55,681 bases of DNA from Candidatus Cloacimonadaceae bacterium (lineage in GTDB: Bacteria > Cloacimonadota > Cloacimonadia > Cloacimonadales > Cloacimonadaceae): assembly GCA_030693415.1 (NCBI GenBank), contig JAUYAR010000037.1:1-55681 (forward strand). Reading direction: 5' to 3'. Position numbers and translations under genes: made by a program. Numbering within the stretch: the first letter of the stretch is position 1; each line of letters opens with the position of its first letter. The notes under the pieces are model-generated. The model saw only the letters and a list, made by a program, of their open reading frames with translations. It was not told the origin of the DNA and did no database searches. Positions 34,375 through 43,247 of this stretch are shown in pieces.

Positions 34375-35043
34375 TCAATACCAGCGTGCCAGCATTGTAT
34401 AGCGCTGGCGGGCTGAATGAGACCGGTGAAAGGTTTGGAGGCTATAGTCGATGGGGTTGGTGAGGATGGAGATGAGCTTCATGGATTGACTGCGGTCGAT
34501 GCGGTTGCAGCTTTTGCCATAGTAGTGGCGGCTGGCGCTTTCGATGCCATAGACGCCTTTGCCCCATTCCACATAGTTGAAATATAGCTCCAGCATGCGG
34601 CGCTTGCTCATGACCGCTTCCATGATCACGGTGATCTGGATTTCCAGATACTTGCGAAAATAGTTGCGGTGCGTGGTGAGAAAGAGCGTGCGTGCGAGTT
34701 GGTTGCTGATCGTGCTGGCGCCAAATCTGATCTTTCCGGCTTTCTGATTGCGTTGCCAGGCTTCTTTGACCATGCTCCACTCAAAGCCGAAATGATTGTA
34801 ATAATTACCGTCCTCGAGGGACAGGGTCATATTTACCGTGCGCTTGGGAATGCGTTCCAACTCAATGAAGTCCCGCTTTTGCCAATCATAGCCGCGCACC
34901 AGATAGCGATGCAGCATCAGCGGCGTGACTGGTGGATTGATGAAACTGTAGAGCAGACAAAAGAAGGCGACGACCCCCCAAAACCACAAATGGGCAAAAA
35001 GGAGAAACCGGAGGATCCGGACAAGGATGGATCTGCGTTTCAT
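34375..35043 (-). CDS. mtgA: Monofunctional peptidoglycan glycosyltransferase MtgA
   Basis: Family GT51 enzyme that polymerises lipid II in the periplasm. 222 residues from ATG 35043; a TTG two codons earlier is possible. One N-terminal membrane anchor (about 8-35), then motif 1 SLEDGNYYNHFGFEW with the catalytic glutamate, motif 2 GASTISNQLARTLFL, and KRRMLELYFNYVEWGKGVYGIE. There is no transpeptidase domain, so it works beside separate PBPs. It follows rpsT. Confidence 0.94.
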   Translation of the reverse strand: MKRRSILVRILRFLLFAHLWFWGVVAFFCLLYSFINPPVTPLMLHRYLVRGYDWQKRDFIELERIPKRTVNMTLSLEDGNYYNHFGFEWSMVKEAWQRNQKAGKIRFGASTISNQLARTLFLTTHRNYFRKYLEIQITVIMEAVMSKRRMLELYFNYVEWGKGVYGIESASRHYYGKSCNRIDRSQSMKLISILTNPIDYSLQTFHRSHSARQRYTMLARWY

Positions 35044-35095
35044 AAGCAACTGAGGAAGCCGCTGCTTCCCGGGCTTTATTACATGTCAGATATGC

Positions 35096-35365
35096 TTATT
35101 CGGTTTTGTCTTTGAGTTCTTTATTCAGGTAGTTGGCGATGCGGGCTTTTCTGCGTGAGGCGGTGCGCTTGTGGATGACGCCTTTCTTGGCGGCTTTGTC
35201 CAATTGGGCATAGAGCTTGTTTAGCATGTCCTGCTTTTCCTCGGTTTTTTCAGCGACGAGCAGTTGCTTGGAGAGAGTTTTCAGAGTGCGTTTGACATAG
35301 TTGTTGCGCGCCTGTCTCTTCTTGTCTGTCTTCATTCTTTTCATGGGTGATTTGTGTTGTGGCAT
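35096..35365 (-). CDS. rpsT: Small ribosomal subunit protein S20
   Basis: 89 residues, very basic, a typical S20 length. It shows the usual helical hairpin layout with SPMKRMKTDKKRQARN at the start and HKRTASRRKARIANYL near the end. Binds 16S rRNA early in 30S assembly. The ribosome binding site GAGAGGAAA lies just before the ATG. It sits alone among unrelated genes. Confidence 0.96.
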   Translation of the reverse strand: MPQHKSPMKRMKTDKKRQARNNYVKRTLKTLSKQLLVAEKTEEKQDMLNKLYAQLDKAAKKGVIHKRTASRRKARIANYLNKELKDKTE

Positions 35366-35421
35366 TGTTTCCTCTCAAGTGTTTAATTATTTGGTGTCAA
35401 ACTAAATGGTAGCATATTCTG

Positions 35422-36684
35422 TCAATGACTATTTTTCGTATTAAGCTCCATGATCAGCCTAAGTGATTGCTGTTTCGAGCTTAATGCGGATAGATCGCTG
35501 GCGTTTCTGAGATCGGATCTCTTATGCCAAGCTTGCTTGACGATCGAGGCAAAGTCCAGGGCTAACCTGAGCTCGCTCTTGTCAAAATATGCACCGGCAT
35601 GATGCTCCAGGAGGCACTTTTCCGCTTCGCCGCCATGAGGTCCCAAAGCGAGGATCGGAGTGCGCGAGCCGATGTATTCAAAGAGTTTTGTGGTCAGCAT
35701 CCCTTGTGAACCTTCATAATAATTGATCATGAGTATGAGCAGCTCGGAATTGATCATTTCGCAAAGCGCATCGGTTTGCTTTTGATGGGGTAGCAGCCTT
35801 GCCCGGTCTCCGAGCGCGTCTTTGAGCTGACGGCTTTGCATGGGGCTGAGCTTGGTGCCGATGAAAGATATCTCAGCATCGTCCCTGAGCCCGCTGATGA
35901 TGCTGAGCAAACCTTCCCAGTCCTGTCCTGCGGTAATCTGTCCGATGTATTTGACCCGAAAGTTGCTATTGGGGATATAGGCGATCTTGTCCATTTTATC
36001 CGCGTCAAAACCGTTGTAGATAACCGTTTTGTTGCCTTCGGGAAGTCTGGCGCTGATGTTGTGGGAAACGACGAGGCATTTATCAGCGGATGAAACGACC
36101 TTTCTTTCCATGCGTTTATGGAAATAAAGGCTGAGCTTGGAGGGAGGGTTCAGCTTCAGATAGTGGATTTCTGACCAGGGATCGCGGAAATCGGCGATCC
36201 AGCGCAGGTGAAAGCGTTTTTTAAGTTTCAAACCGATCAGATGGCTTGAATGGGGCGGGCCGGTGGTGACGATGAGGTCAAAAGGGGTTTCGCGGATCAG
36301 CTTTCGCGCCAGTCGATATGCCCATGGGTTCCAAAAGACGCGCAGGTCCGGAATGACGAGATTGAGCCGCAGCCACAAAAGTATGCGTTTGAGCATTCCC
36401 CGATGCTCGTGATATTCCAATGAACCATGGGGCATCCGGCTGTCTTTGCCAAAAAGCTTTAGCCAGATACTTCCCAGCCTGGGAGCCGGACTGCGCCAGA
36501 TCTTTACAGATGGCGGAACCTCCTGGAGGAGGCTGTCATCCAGAATGGGATAATCACCGCCCTCGGATGTGAGAACCTGAACCTCGATCCCGGATTTGAC
36601 CAGATGCGGCAGCCAGCGATGCCATCTTTGCACTGCCGCGCCACCGCAGGGTGGGAAGTAGTAGCTGATCAAGAGGATACGCAT
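35422..36684 (-). CDS. Glycosyltransferase, GT4-like
   Basis: 420 residues, GT-B fold. The N-terminal acceptor domain begins MRILLISYYFPPCGGAAVQRW; the DFRDPWSEI motif and, in the C-terminal donor domain, a TTKLFEYIGSRTPILALGP segment with the conserved glutamate fit family 4 transferases. Donor and acceptor cannot be told. It overlaps closely (4-base gap) with the next glycosyltransferase gene, so both probably build the same surface glycan. Confidence 0.9.
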   Translation of the reverse strand: MRILLISYYFPPCGGAAVQRWHRWLPHLVKSGIEVQVLTSEGGDYPILDDSLLQEVPPSVKIWRSPAPRLGSIWLKLFGKDSRMPHGSLEYHEHRGMLKRILLWLRLNLVIPDLRVFWNPWAYRLARKLIRETPFDLIVTTGPPHSSHLIGLKLKKRFHLRWIADFRDPWSEIHYLKLNPPSKLSLYFHKRMERKVVSSADKCLVVSHNISARLPEGNKTVIYNGFDADKMDKIAYIPNSNFRVKYIGQITAGQDWEGLLSIISGLRDDAEISFIGTKLSPMQSRQLKDALGDRARLLPHQKQTDALCEMINSELLILMINYYEGSQGMLTTKLFEYIGSRTPILALGPHGGEAEKCLLEHHAGAYFDKSELRLALDFASIVKQAWHKRSDLRNASDLSALSSKQQSLRLIMELNTKNSH

Positions 36685-36688
36685 AATC

Positions 36689-37795
36689 TCAGGGCTCCAA
36701 AACCAATGTTGCCAGGCTTTTCCAGGAATATCTATGTTTGTGACCGCAAACGGCTTTGCTCATGCGCTCACACAGGTTTTCTTCATAACAGCGGATGATC
36801 CCCGCTGCGAGGGCTTCGGGATCGTTTGCAAGCACCACGAGACCGGTTTCTCCCTCTTCCACGTATTCGTTCAAACCTCCGGCATCGGTCACAATCACCG
36901 GCAGGTCAAAATTGTAGGACATAGCGATGATCCCGCTCTGGGTGGCGCTTTTATAGGGTAGGACACATAAAGATGCGGAGCGGAAAAATGAGGCAACTTC
37001 GTCCTCTGGGATGTATCTGAAATGCGTCTGCACGACGTCTTCAAGCCCCAGCGAGCGGATCAGTTTGGCATAGACCTCCGCTTTGCCATAGACTTCTCCC
37101 GCGACGGTCAATCTCAAGTCCGGCAGACGTTTGTGCACCTGTTGCATGGCTTTGATCAGGACATCCAATCCTTTGTAGGGTTTGATCAGACCGAAGAAAA
37201 GCAGGGTTTTGTCTCTATCAGGATATCCTTGCCGACCTATTTGAGTTTCCGGATATGAATCATAGACGGGATGGAAGCCGAGCACGCCTTGATTCGCGAT
37301 TTCCTTTGGCATGATGCGTTTCAGGTCACTGTGGCAGGCTTGAGAGAGCACCATGATCTTTTCGCAGTGTCTGAGCAATTTCTTGGTCATAAGATTTGCT
37401 CCCATCCAGCGTTCGTGAAACTCGATATTATGAGCAAGGACAACGCGCTTTGTATTGCTTAAGCGCTTACAAAGATATGTATATGCGGGAGCGAAGAAAG
37501 GCAGGAAGTAGGAGACGATGACCATGTCCGGCTGCCAGTCCCGGATCGCGGATAGGGCTCTGTTCCAGGTGCGCGGATCGTAAGGAGTGAGGACGTTCTC
37601 TATCTCAAGTCCTTCGCCATCAGAACTTTGGGCGGTCTGGCTTTTGCCCGGAAAGATGAGCGCGGGGTATTGCCGGATAAAACTGAACATCCGAACCTGA
37701 TGCCCTTCGCTCTGCAGTTCAAGAGCCAGTCTCACGGCAAATCTGGAGATGCCGCCTCTAAAGGGAGGTGCGGGACCGATGAATCCGATGCGCAT
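36689..37795 (-). CDS. Glycosyltransferase, GT4 family
   Basis: 368 residues, GT-B fold. Start MRIGFIGPAPPFRGGISRF; C-terminal Glycos_transf_1 domain with LLFFGLIKPYKGLDVLIKAM, LCVLPYKSATQSGIIAMSYNFD and PVIVTDAGGLNEYV. Acts at the cytoplasmic face of the inner membrane, with an unknown acceptor. 4 bases upstream of the other GT4 gene. Confidence 0.93.
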   Translation of the reverse strand: MRIGFIGPAPPFRGGISRFAVRLALELQSEGHQVRMFSFIRQYPALIFPGKSQTAQSSDGEGLEIENVLTPYDPRTWNRALSAIRDWQPDMVIVSYFLPFFAPAYTYLCKRLSNTKRVVLAHNIEFHERWMGANLMTKKLLRHCEKIMVLSQACHSDLKRIMPKEIANQGVLGFHPVYDSYPETQIGRQGYPDRDKTLLFFGLIKPYKGLDVLIKAMQQVHKRLPDLRLTVAGEVYGKAEVYAKLIRSLGLEDVVQTHFRYIPEDEVASFFRSASLCVLPYKSATQSGIIAMSYNFDLPVIVTDAGGLNEYVEEGETGLVVLANDPEALAAGIIRCYEENLCERMSKAVCGHKHRYSWKSLATLVLEP

Positions 37796-37818
37796 AGCCT
37801 AAGTCTCTCCCTGCATGA

Positions 37819-38799
37819 TCAATCCGTGTTTTGAAGGAAGAACCGGCGCACGCTGTCCGCGTCCTCATATTTGCCAAAGAGAGCCATCAGTTTGAGCCGG
37901 ACTTTGACTCCTTTGAGATCTCCGGCGAGGATGGCGCCCCGGCTTTGCAGATCCATGCCTCCGCCCTCATAACCATATTCGGGAAGCACGCGCCCGGTCG
38001 AAGTGCGGGAGCAGACGACAATGAGGACATTATTGGCAATGGCGGTTTCGAGCTCGACGAGGATATCCTTAGGCAGATTTCCTCTGCCAAATGCTTCAAT
38101 GACAATAGCTTTGGCTCCATGTTCGATGGAGCATCGGATATGGCGTGCGTCCATTCCCGCAACAGCTTTGATCAGGTCAATGTTGGTATCAATCTCGTCT
38201 GTCCAAACGCTTTCCCGATAAAGGGAGGTGCGGTGATATACGATCATGTCCGGATCGACGTTTCCAAGCGGTCCATAACCAGGAGAGACGAAGGAATCGA
38301 CCTTGCCGGTGTCGGACTTTGTCACATCCCGAGCGGTGTGGATCTCATCGTTCATCACCACTAACACGCCTTTGTCCATCGAATCGTGATGGCAAACGAC
38401 TCTCACGGCTCCAATGATATTGCGCGGTCCGTCAAGCCCAAGATCACTGCCGCTTCGCATTGCCGCAGTGAAAACCACCGGTTTGCGGGTCGTCAAAACC
38501 AGATCGCATAAAAATGCCGTTTCCTCAAGCGTGTCCGTCCCGTGGGTGATCACTACGCCGTCATAATCGATGATTTTCAGATCAATCATCTTTGCCAGCT
38601 CCAGCATCATTTTGGGTGTCATATAGGGGCTGGGAACGTTTAGATAGTCTATCACCCGGATGTTTGCCACGTTGTTGAGCTGGGGAAATTGGGCTAAAAA
38701 GCCGGCGAATTGGGTGGTGGGAATCACTCCCAGGGTGCCGGAAATCTTCATCGAGATCGTTCCGCCGGTGAGGATGATCAGTATATTCTTCTTGCTCAA
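37819..38799 (-). CDS. ansA: Asparaginase (L-asparaginase type I/II)
   Basis: 326 residues, a normal length. The two threonine motifs are present: ILTGGTISM at the N-terminus and VITHGTDTLEETAFL near residue 83, with the lysine-containing AAMRSGSDLGLDGPRN following. No signal peptide is visible, so it should be cytoplasmic (type I). Hydrolyses asparagine to aspartate and ammonia. 3 bases after queC. Confidence 0.93.
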   Translation of the reverse strand: MSKKNILIILTGGTISMKISGTLGVIPTTQFAGFLAQFPQLNNVANIRVIDYLNVPSPYMTPKMMLELAKMIDLKIIDYDGVVITHGTDTLEETAFLCDLVLTTRKPVVFTAAMRSGSDLGLDGPRNIIGAVRVVCHHDSMDKGVLVVMNDEIHTARDVTKSDTGKVDSFVSPGYGPLGNVDPDMIVYHRTSLYRESVWTDEIDTNIDLIKAVAGMDARHIRCSIEHGAKAIVIEAFGRGNLPKDILVELETAIANNVLIVVCSRTSTGRVLPEYGYEGGGMDLQSRGAILAGDLKGVKVRLKLMALFGKYEDADSVRRFFLQNTD

Positions 38800-38802
38800 G
38801 GT

Positions 38803-39483
38803 TTATATCCCCCAGATGCGGTAAGGGATCGGATCGCAGGAGCCCGCTGCTGCAAAGGCTTTGAGCCTCAGGCGGCAACTGTCGCAGATTCCGCAGGCTG
38901 TTTCGTTATCCTGATAGCAGCTCCAGGAATAGACAAATGGAGCACTCAGTTCGATGCCCAGTTTCACGATCTCCGCCTTGCTTTTGTGCAAGATTGGAGT
39001 GATGATCCGGATGAGGATTTCGGTGGTGGTGCCCAGTTCGATCGTCCTTTGCATGGCATCCAGAAATACTTCGCGGCAATCAGGATAGCCGGAGCTGTCT
39101 TCTTCCACAGCACCAAGCCAGATGGAATCAGCACCAATCACTTCCGCCCAGGAAACCGCAGCGCAAATGAGATTGGCATTACGAAAGGGAACATAGCTAA
39201 CAGGGATGCCATTGCCTTTGCCCGAAAGCTCCAGAGCGATTGACTGATCAGTCAAAGCCGAGCCCCCGATCTCCCCAAGCCAATGCATGTCAAATACTTG
39301 AGCACGTTTGGGATGATAGTGGTTGCATAGCAGTTCAAAACACTCGCGTTCCTTGCTTTCAGTTCGCTGACCATAAGAGACGTGAAGGAAATTGACTTCG
39401 GCACAAGAGCTTACGGCAATGGCGGCAGTCACAAGACTGTCCATTCCTCCGCTGAGCAGGACGATTGCAGATTTCATTGACAT
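38803..39483 (-). CDS. queC: 7-cyano-7-deazaguanine synthase QueC
   Basis: ATP-dependent enzyme making preQ0, a precursor of queuosine in tRNA. 226 residues from ATG 39483, which has GGGGAAAGG upstream; the longer frame lacks family similarity at its start. PP-loop AIVLLSGGMDSLVTA at the N-terminus, a YVPFRNANLI region, and the zinc site WSCYQDNETACGICDSC at the C-terminus. No queD, queE or queF is in this window. Confidence 0.95.
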   Translation of the reverse strand: MSMKSAIVLLSGGMDSLVTAAIAVSSCAEVNFLHVSYGQRTESKERECFELLCNHYHPKRAQVFDMHWLGEIGGSALTDQSIALELSGKGNGIPVSYVPFRNANLICAAVSWAEVIGADSIWLGAVEEDSSGYPDCREVFLDAMQRTIELGTTTEILIRIITPILHKSKAEIVKLGIELSAPFVYSWSCYQDNETACGICDSCRLRLKAFAAAGSCDPIPYRIWGI

Positions 39484-39541
39484 CACCTTTCCCCTAATTT
39501 TGCACCCTGATATCATGCCGCCAAAAGCTGTCAAGCAAAGC

Positions 39542-40537
39542 TCAATCCATGCCGATGACACTGCGTAGAAATATGATCTTGGCGGATGCCAGTTCGCGGG
39601 CTTGGTTTGATCCTTTGATCAAGGTTTGCAGGATGTAATCCTTGTTGTTCATCAAGTCCAAATACCTATCGCGCAGGGGTTTGAGATGTTCGTTCATTAT
39701 ATCGAAAAGTTCTTGTTTGGCATGTCCCCAACCCATGCCGCCGGCAAGATAGCGTCTGCGCAGAGTTTCGATCTGATCAGTAGTCGCAAAATTGCGGTAG
39801 ATGGAAAAGATGCTGCAGGTTTCAGGATCCTTGGGATCTTCGACACCCTGGGAATTGGTGACAATCCGCATCACCAGCTTGCGCAATTCCTTCTCGGGAG
39901 AGAACATAGGGATGGTGTTGTTGTAGCTTTTGGACATCTTTCTGCCGTCCAGACCCACGAGCGTTTTGCTGTGTTCGGTCGCCAGTGCCTGAGGCAGACG
40001 AAAACACTCGCAGCCATAGGTGAAATTGAAAGTTTGGGCGATATCCACAGCCATTTCAACGTGTTGAAACTGGTCATTGCCCACCGGAACAAAGTCCGTG
40101 TCAAAGAGCAGGATGTCCGCCGCCATCAACACCGGATAGGAAAACAAACCCATGTTGACTCCGTCATCGGGATCGCGTCCTGATTCGCTATTTGATTGCA
40201 GTATTGCCTTATAGGCGTGGGCGCGGTTCATCAGACCCTTGGGAGTGAAAGCGAGCAGCATGGTGAGCAGCTCAAAGGTCTCCGGTACCAGCGATTGCTT
40301 GTAAAACAGAACCGTATCGGGATTGAGCCCGCTTGCAAGCCAGGCGGCGGCAATCTCGATAGTCATTTGACGGATTTCATCGGGGTTCTTGCAAGAATTG
40401 AGCGCGTGGTAATCCGCGATAAAATAACGTGCCTGACAGGTCTCTGAGAGTTTCAGCGCCGGTTTGATGGCGCCCAGATAGTTTCCGATGTGCGGAATGC
40501 CGGTGGGTTTGATCCCTGTGAGCGATACTTTTTTCAT
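39542..40537 (-). CDS. trpS: Tryptophan--tRNA ligase
   Basis: 331 residues, a normal bacterial length. Class I signatures: TGIPHIGNYLGA (HIGH-type) and GRKMSKSYNN (KMSKS). The Rossmann core has ADYHALNSCKNPDEI and LMAADILLFDTDFVPVGNDQ. 20 bases after rimO and 58 bases before queC. Confidence 0.97.
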   Translation of the reverse strand: MKKVSLTGIKPTGIPHIGNYLGAIKPALKLSETCQARYFIADYHALNSCKNPDEIRQMTIEIAAAWLASGLNPDTVLFYKQSLVPETFELLTMLLAFTPKGLMNRAHAYKAILQSNSESGRDPDDGVNMGLFSYPVLMAADILLFDTDFVPVGNDQFQHVEMAVDIAQTFNFTYGCECFRLPQALATEHSKTLVGLDGRKMSKSYNNTIPMFSPEKELRKLVMRIVTNSQGVEDPKDPETCSIFSIYRNFATTDQIETLRRRYLAGGMGWGHAKQELFDIMNEHLKPLRDRYLDLMNNKDYILQTLIKGSNQARELASAKIIFLRSVIGMD

Positions 40538-40557
40538 GATCTATAAATCCTTGTCTT

Positions 40558-41856
40558 TCATTTGGATGGGAGCACATTGCCAAAGAGATCGAGATCGATG
40601 ACGTCGTTGATCTCCACTTTCACAATGCTGCCGGAACGCAGTTTTCTCCCATTTACAAAGGTTCTGCCATCGATATCCATTGCCTGAAACCACGCTCTGC
40701 CGACGAATAGGTTCTTGTCGTCTGGATCGCTATCCTCGATCAAGACTTCGACAGTGCTACCGATATAACTTTCCAGAAGCTTTTGAGACTCTGCGCGATG
40801 CATGGTCAACAACCTCATTCGACGGCGCTCCGCAGTGGTGAAAACAATCTGATCGGGCAGATCAAAAGCGTGGGTTCCAGGCTCGGGCGAATAGCAAAAA
40901 GCGCCCAGATGGTGGAAGCCGGTTTCGCGCACAAACTTATGCAGGGCAAGAGCCTCGCCTTTGCTTTCTCCGGGAAAGCCGCTGATCAGGGTAGTGCGCA
41001 ACGCCGCTTCCGGCAGCTCTTTCTTGATCACAGCAAAGAGCTCGCGCAGTTCATTTCCGCGTCGATTCCGATTCATCGCTTTAAGGATTCTATCTTCGCT
41101 GTGTTGAACAGGTATCTCAAAGTAGGGCAACAGCTTGGGATATTCCTGCCAGAGTTTGAGCCAATGGGTTTCAAAGTGATCGGGATGCATATACATCACC
41201 CTGATCCACTTGATCCCGTCGATCTTCAGGAGTTCGGTTAACAGCTCAGGCAGCATCTTTTTACCATAAATATCCATACCATAGCTGCAAGTATCCTGCG
41301 CAATGACAATGAGTTCGGTGCATGGGGAAGCTTTGTCTTCCGCTAACGCTTTGGCTTCATCGATCAGCTTTTCCATCGGAACGCTGCACAGCGAGCCGCG
41401 GATCGAGGGAATCGTGCAATACGAACAGCGGTTTGAGCAGCCGTCGCTGATCCGCAGGTAGGCATGACTGCCATGTTCCAACCGCACTCTTCCCAATGTG
41501 TTATGTTCTCGGACGTTGATCAGCTCTTCCAAGCGGGCAAAGTCTTTTAGTGGAATCCAGGCATCCACTTCGGGAAAAAGGGGCTGGAAATCCTCAAGCG
41601 CGCGGTTCATCACGCAACCGGAGACAAAGAGACGCCCGATCAATCCCTGGTTTTTGAGCTCCGCTAATTGGCATAAAACGTCGTCCAGCTCTGCCAAGGC
41701 GCTTTGCAGAAAGGCGCAGGTGTTTAACATGACGATGTCCGCACCTTCGGCAGATTCCCATGATTGATAGCCCCGCCGCTCCAAGATATAGGCAAATGTT
41801 TCGCTATCCACGAGGTTTTTTGCGCAGCCGAGGCTCTCGATATAGTACGATTTCAT
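40558..41856 (-). CDS. rimO: Ribosomal protein S12 methylthiotransferase RimO
   Basis: Radical SAM enzyme that thiomethylates an aspartate of ribosomal protein S12. 432 residues. An UPF0004 domain at the N-terminus (YIESLGCAKNLVDSE) carries the auxiliary cluster cysteines, followed by radical SAM CSNRCSYC near 137-144 and a TRAM domain at the C-terminus. The ESLGCAKN start and IRGSLCS motif favour RimO over MiaB. Its start overlaps DUF1015 as ATGA. Confidence 0.96.
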   Translation of the reverse strand: MKSYYIESLGCAKNLVDSETFAYILERRGYQSWESAEGADIVMLNTCAFLQSALAELDDVLCQLAELKNQGLIGRLFVSGCVMNRALEDFQPLFPEVDAWIPLKDFARLEELINVREHNTLGRVRLEHGSHAYLRISDGCSNRCSYCTIPSIRGSLCSVPMEKLIDEAKALAEDKASPCTELIVIAQDTCSYGMDIYGKKMLPELLTELLKIDGIKWIRVMYMHPDHFETHWLKLWQEYPKLLPYFEIPVQHSEDRILKAMNRNRRGNELRELFAVIKKELPEAALRTTLISGFPGESKGEALALHKFVRETGFHHLGAFCYSPEPGTHAFDLPDQIVFTTAERRRMRLLTMHRAESQKLLESYIGSTVEVLIEDSDPDDKNLFVGRAWFQAMDIDGRTFVNGRKLRSGSIVKVEINDVIDLDLFGNVLPSK

Positions 41857-43103
41857 TGCAGCGGATGGATGAAGAGTCCGGAGCGAAGCTTCGGCTCAAA
41901 CCAAGTGGATTTTGGCGGCATGATCTCACCGGCATCGGCAATGGCGATCAGCTCATCCATGGAAGTGGGATACATGGCAAAGGCAACCGCTTCGCGACCG
42001 CTATCCACCCTGCGCACCAATTCTTCAAGACCGCGGATACCGCCAACGAAGTCGATGCGTTTGTCCCTGCGGGGATCACCGATGCCGAGGATCGGCTCCA
42101 AGAGGTTGTTTTGCAGGATGGAAACATCCAGCGAATCCACCAAATTTGCTTCATTCCAGGAGCCCGTTTTAGCGGTGAGACAATACCATGCTTTGTCCAG
42201 ATACATACAGAATTTATGCGGCTTTTCCGGATGACATATTCTTTCGGGATTGACCGCTTCAATATGGAATTTCTCTGCCACTTTGCCGAGGAAATCTTCT
42301 TTGCTATTGCCGTTCAGGTCTTTCACGACGCGGTTGTAATCAAATATCCTGAGGTGGTTATCCGGAAAGATCACCGCCATGAAAAAATTGAATTCCTCCT
42401 CCCCGGTGTAGTCCGGGAATTGTTCCCGACGCAAAAGACCCACCTTGGCGGCGCTGGCAGTTCGGTGATGTCCATCCGCCACATAAAGAAAGTCCATCTG
42501 CGCGAAGGCGTTTTGGATGGTCTCGAGATCTTGCGGATCGTCCATCAGCCAGAGGGAATGAACGATGCCATCATCCGAAACGAAATCATAGACCGGATTT
42601 GATGATTCCATCACCTTATCCACGGTGGTATCAATGACATCCTGATGGCGATAGGTGAAAAAGACCGGCGAGGCATGAGCATCGCAAGCATCGACGTGTT
42701 TGATGCGGTCGGCTTCTTTATCGGCGCGGGTGAGCTCATGTTTTTTGATGATGCCGTCCATGTATTCGTCCACGGAAGTCAACCCGACAAGTCCGATTTG
42801 AGCTCGTCCATTCATCTGTAGGCGATAGATGTAGTACATCGGTAGGACGTCCTGTTTCATCAATCCTTGATTGCTGTAATTGTCCAGATTTTCCTTTGCC
42901 TTGGCATAGACGTCGGGATCATAGAGATCGGTTCCCGGAGGCATATCCACCTCAGGTTTTTCCACGTGCAGATACGAAAGCGGGTTCTTTTCCACTTCGA
43001 TCCGGGCTTCATCCGAATCCATCACATCGTATGGAAGGGATGCGATCGCCGCGGCTTTTTCCGGGATAGGTCGCAACGCTTTGAAGGGTTTGAAAACTGC
43101 CAT
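41853..43103 (-). CDS. DUF1015 family protein
   Basis: 416 residues, matching DUF1015 over its whole length: VFKPFKALRPIPEKAAAIASLPYDV at the start, then NPLSYLHVEKPE, HELTRADKEADRIKH, ADGHHRTASAAKVG and FNFFMAVIFPDN. Biochemical function unknown; in some genomes it neighbours serine biosynthesis genes. The four-base overlap shows translational coupling to rimO. Confidence 0.9.
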   Translation of the reverse strand: MAVFKPFKALRPIPEKAAAIASLPYDVMDSDEARIEVEKNPLSYLHVEKPEVDMPPGTDLYDPDVYAKAKENLDNYSNQGLMKQDVLPMYYIYRLQMNGRAQIGLVGLTSVDEYMDGIIKKHELTRADKEADRIKHVDACDAHASPVFFTYRHQDVIDTTVDKVMESSNPVYDFVSDDGIVHSLWLMDDPQDLETIQNAFAQMDFLYVADGHHRTASAAKVGLLRREQFPDYTGEEEFNFFMAVIFPDNHLRIFDYNRVVKDLNGNSKEDFLGKVAEKFHIEAVNPERICHPEKPHKFCMYLDKAWYCLTAKTGSWNEANLVDSLDVSILQNNLLEPILGIGDPRRDKRIDFVGGIRGLEELVRRVDSGREAVAFAMYPTSMDELIAIADAGEIMPPKSTWFEPKLRSGLFIHPLQ

Positions 43104-43195
43104 TGTTTTTATTCTCCTCAGTGTATCATAGTTTGGATGTTTTTCGTAATTCTATGGGGATTGGTTGCCGGGTGTGGCGCAACCTTGATTGCAAA

Positions 43196-43215
43196 AGCAG
43201 GATGCCGATCCTGCT
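43196..43215. repeat. REP-like hairpin, family B variant
   Basis: AGCAGGAT-GCCG-ATCCTGCT, 8-base-pair perfect stem with the GCCG loop seen at 23142. It sits in the 144-base gap between the M18 aminopeptidase stop and the DUF1015 start and, read on the minus strand, is followed by TTTTGC, so it might also end the aminopeptidase transcript. Confidence 0.6.
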
Positions 43216-43247
43216 AAGGAAATTATCGTTCAAACTAACCACTGCGT

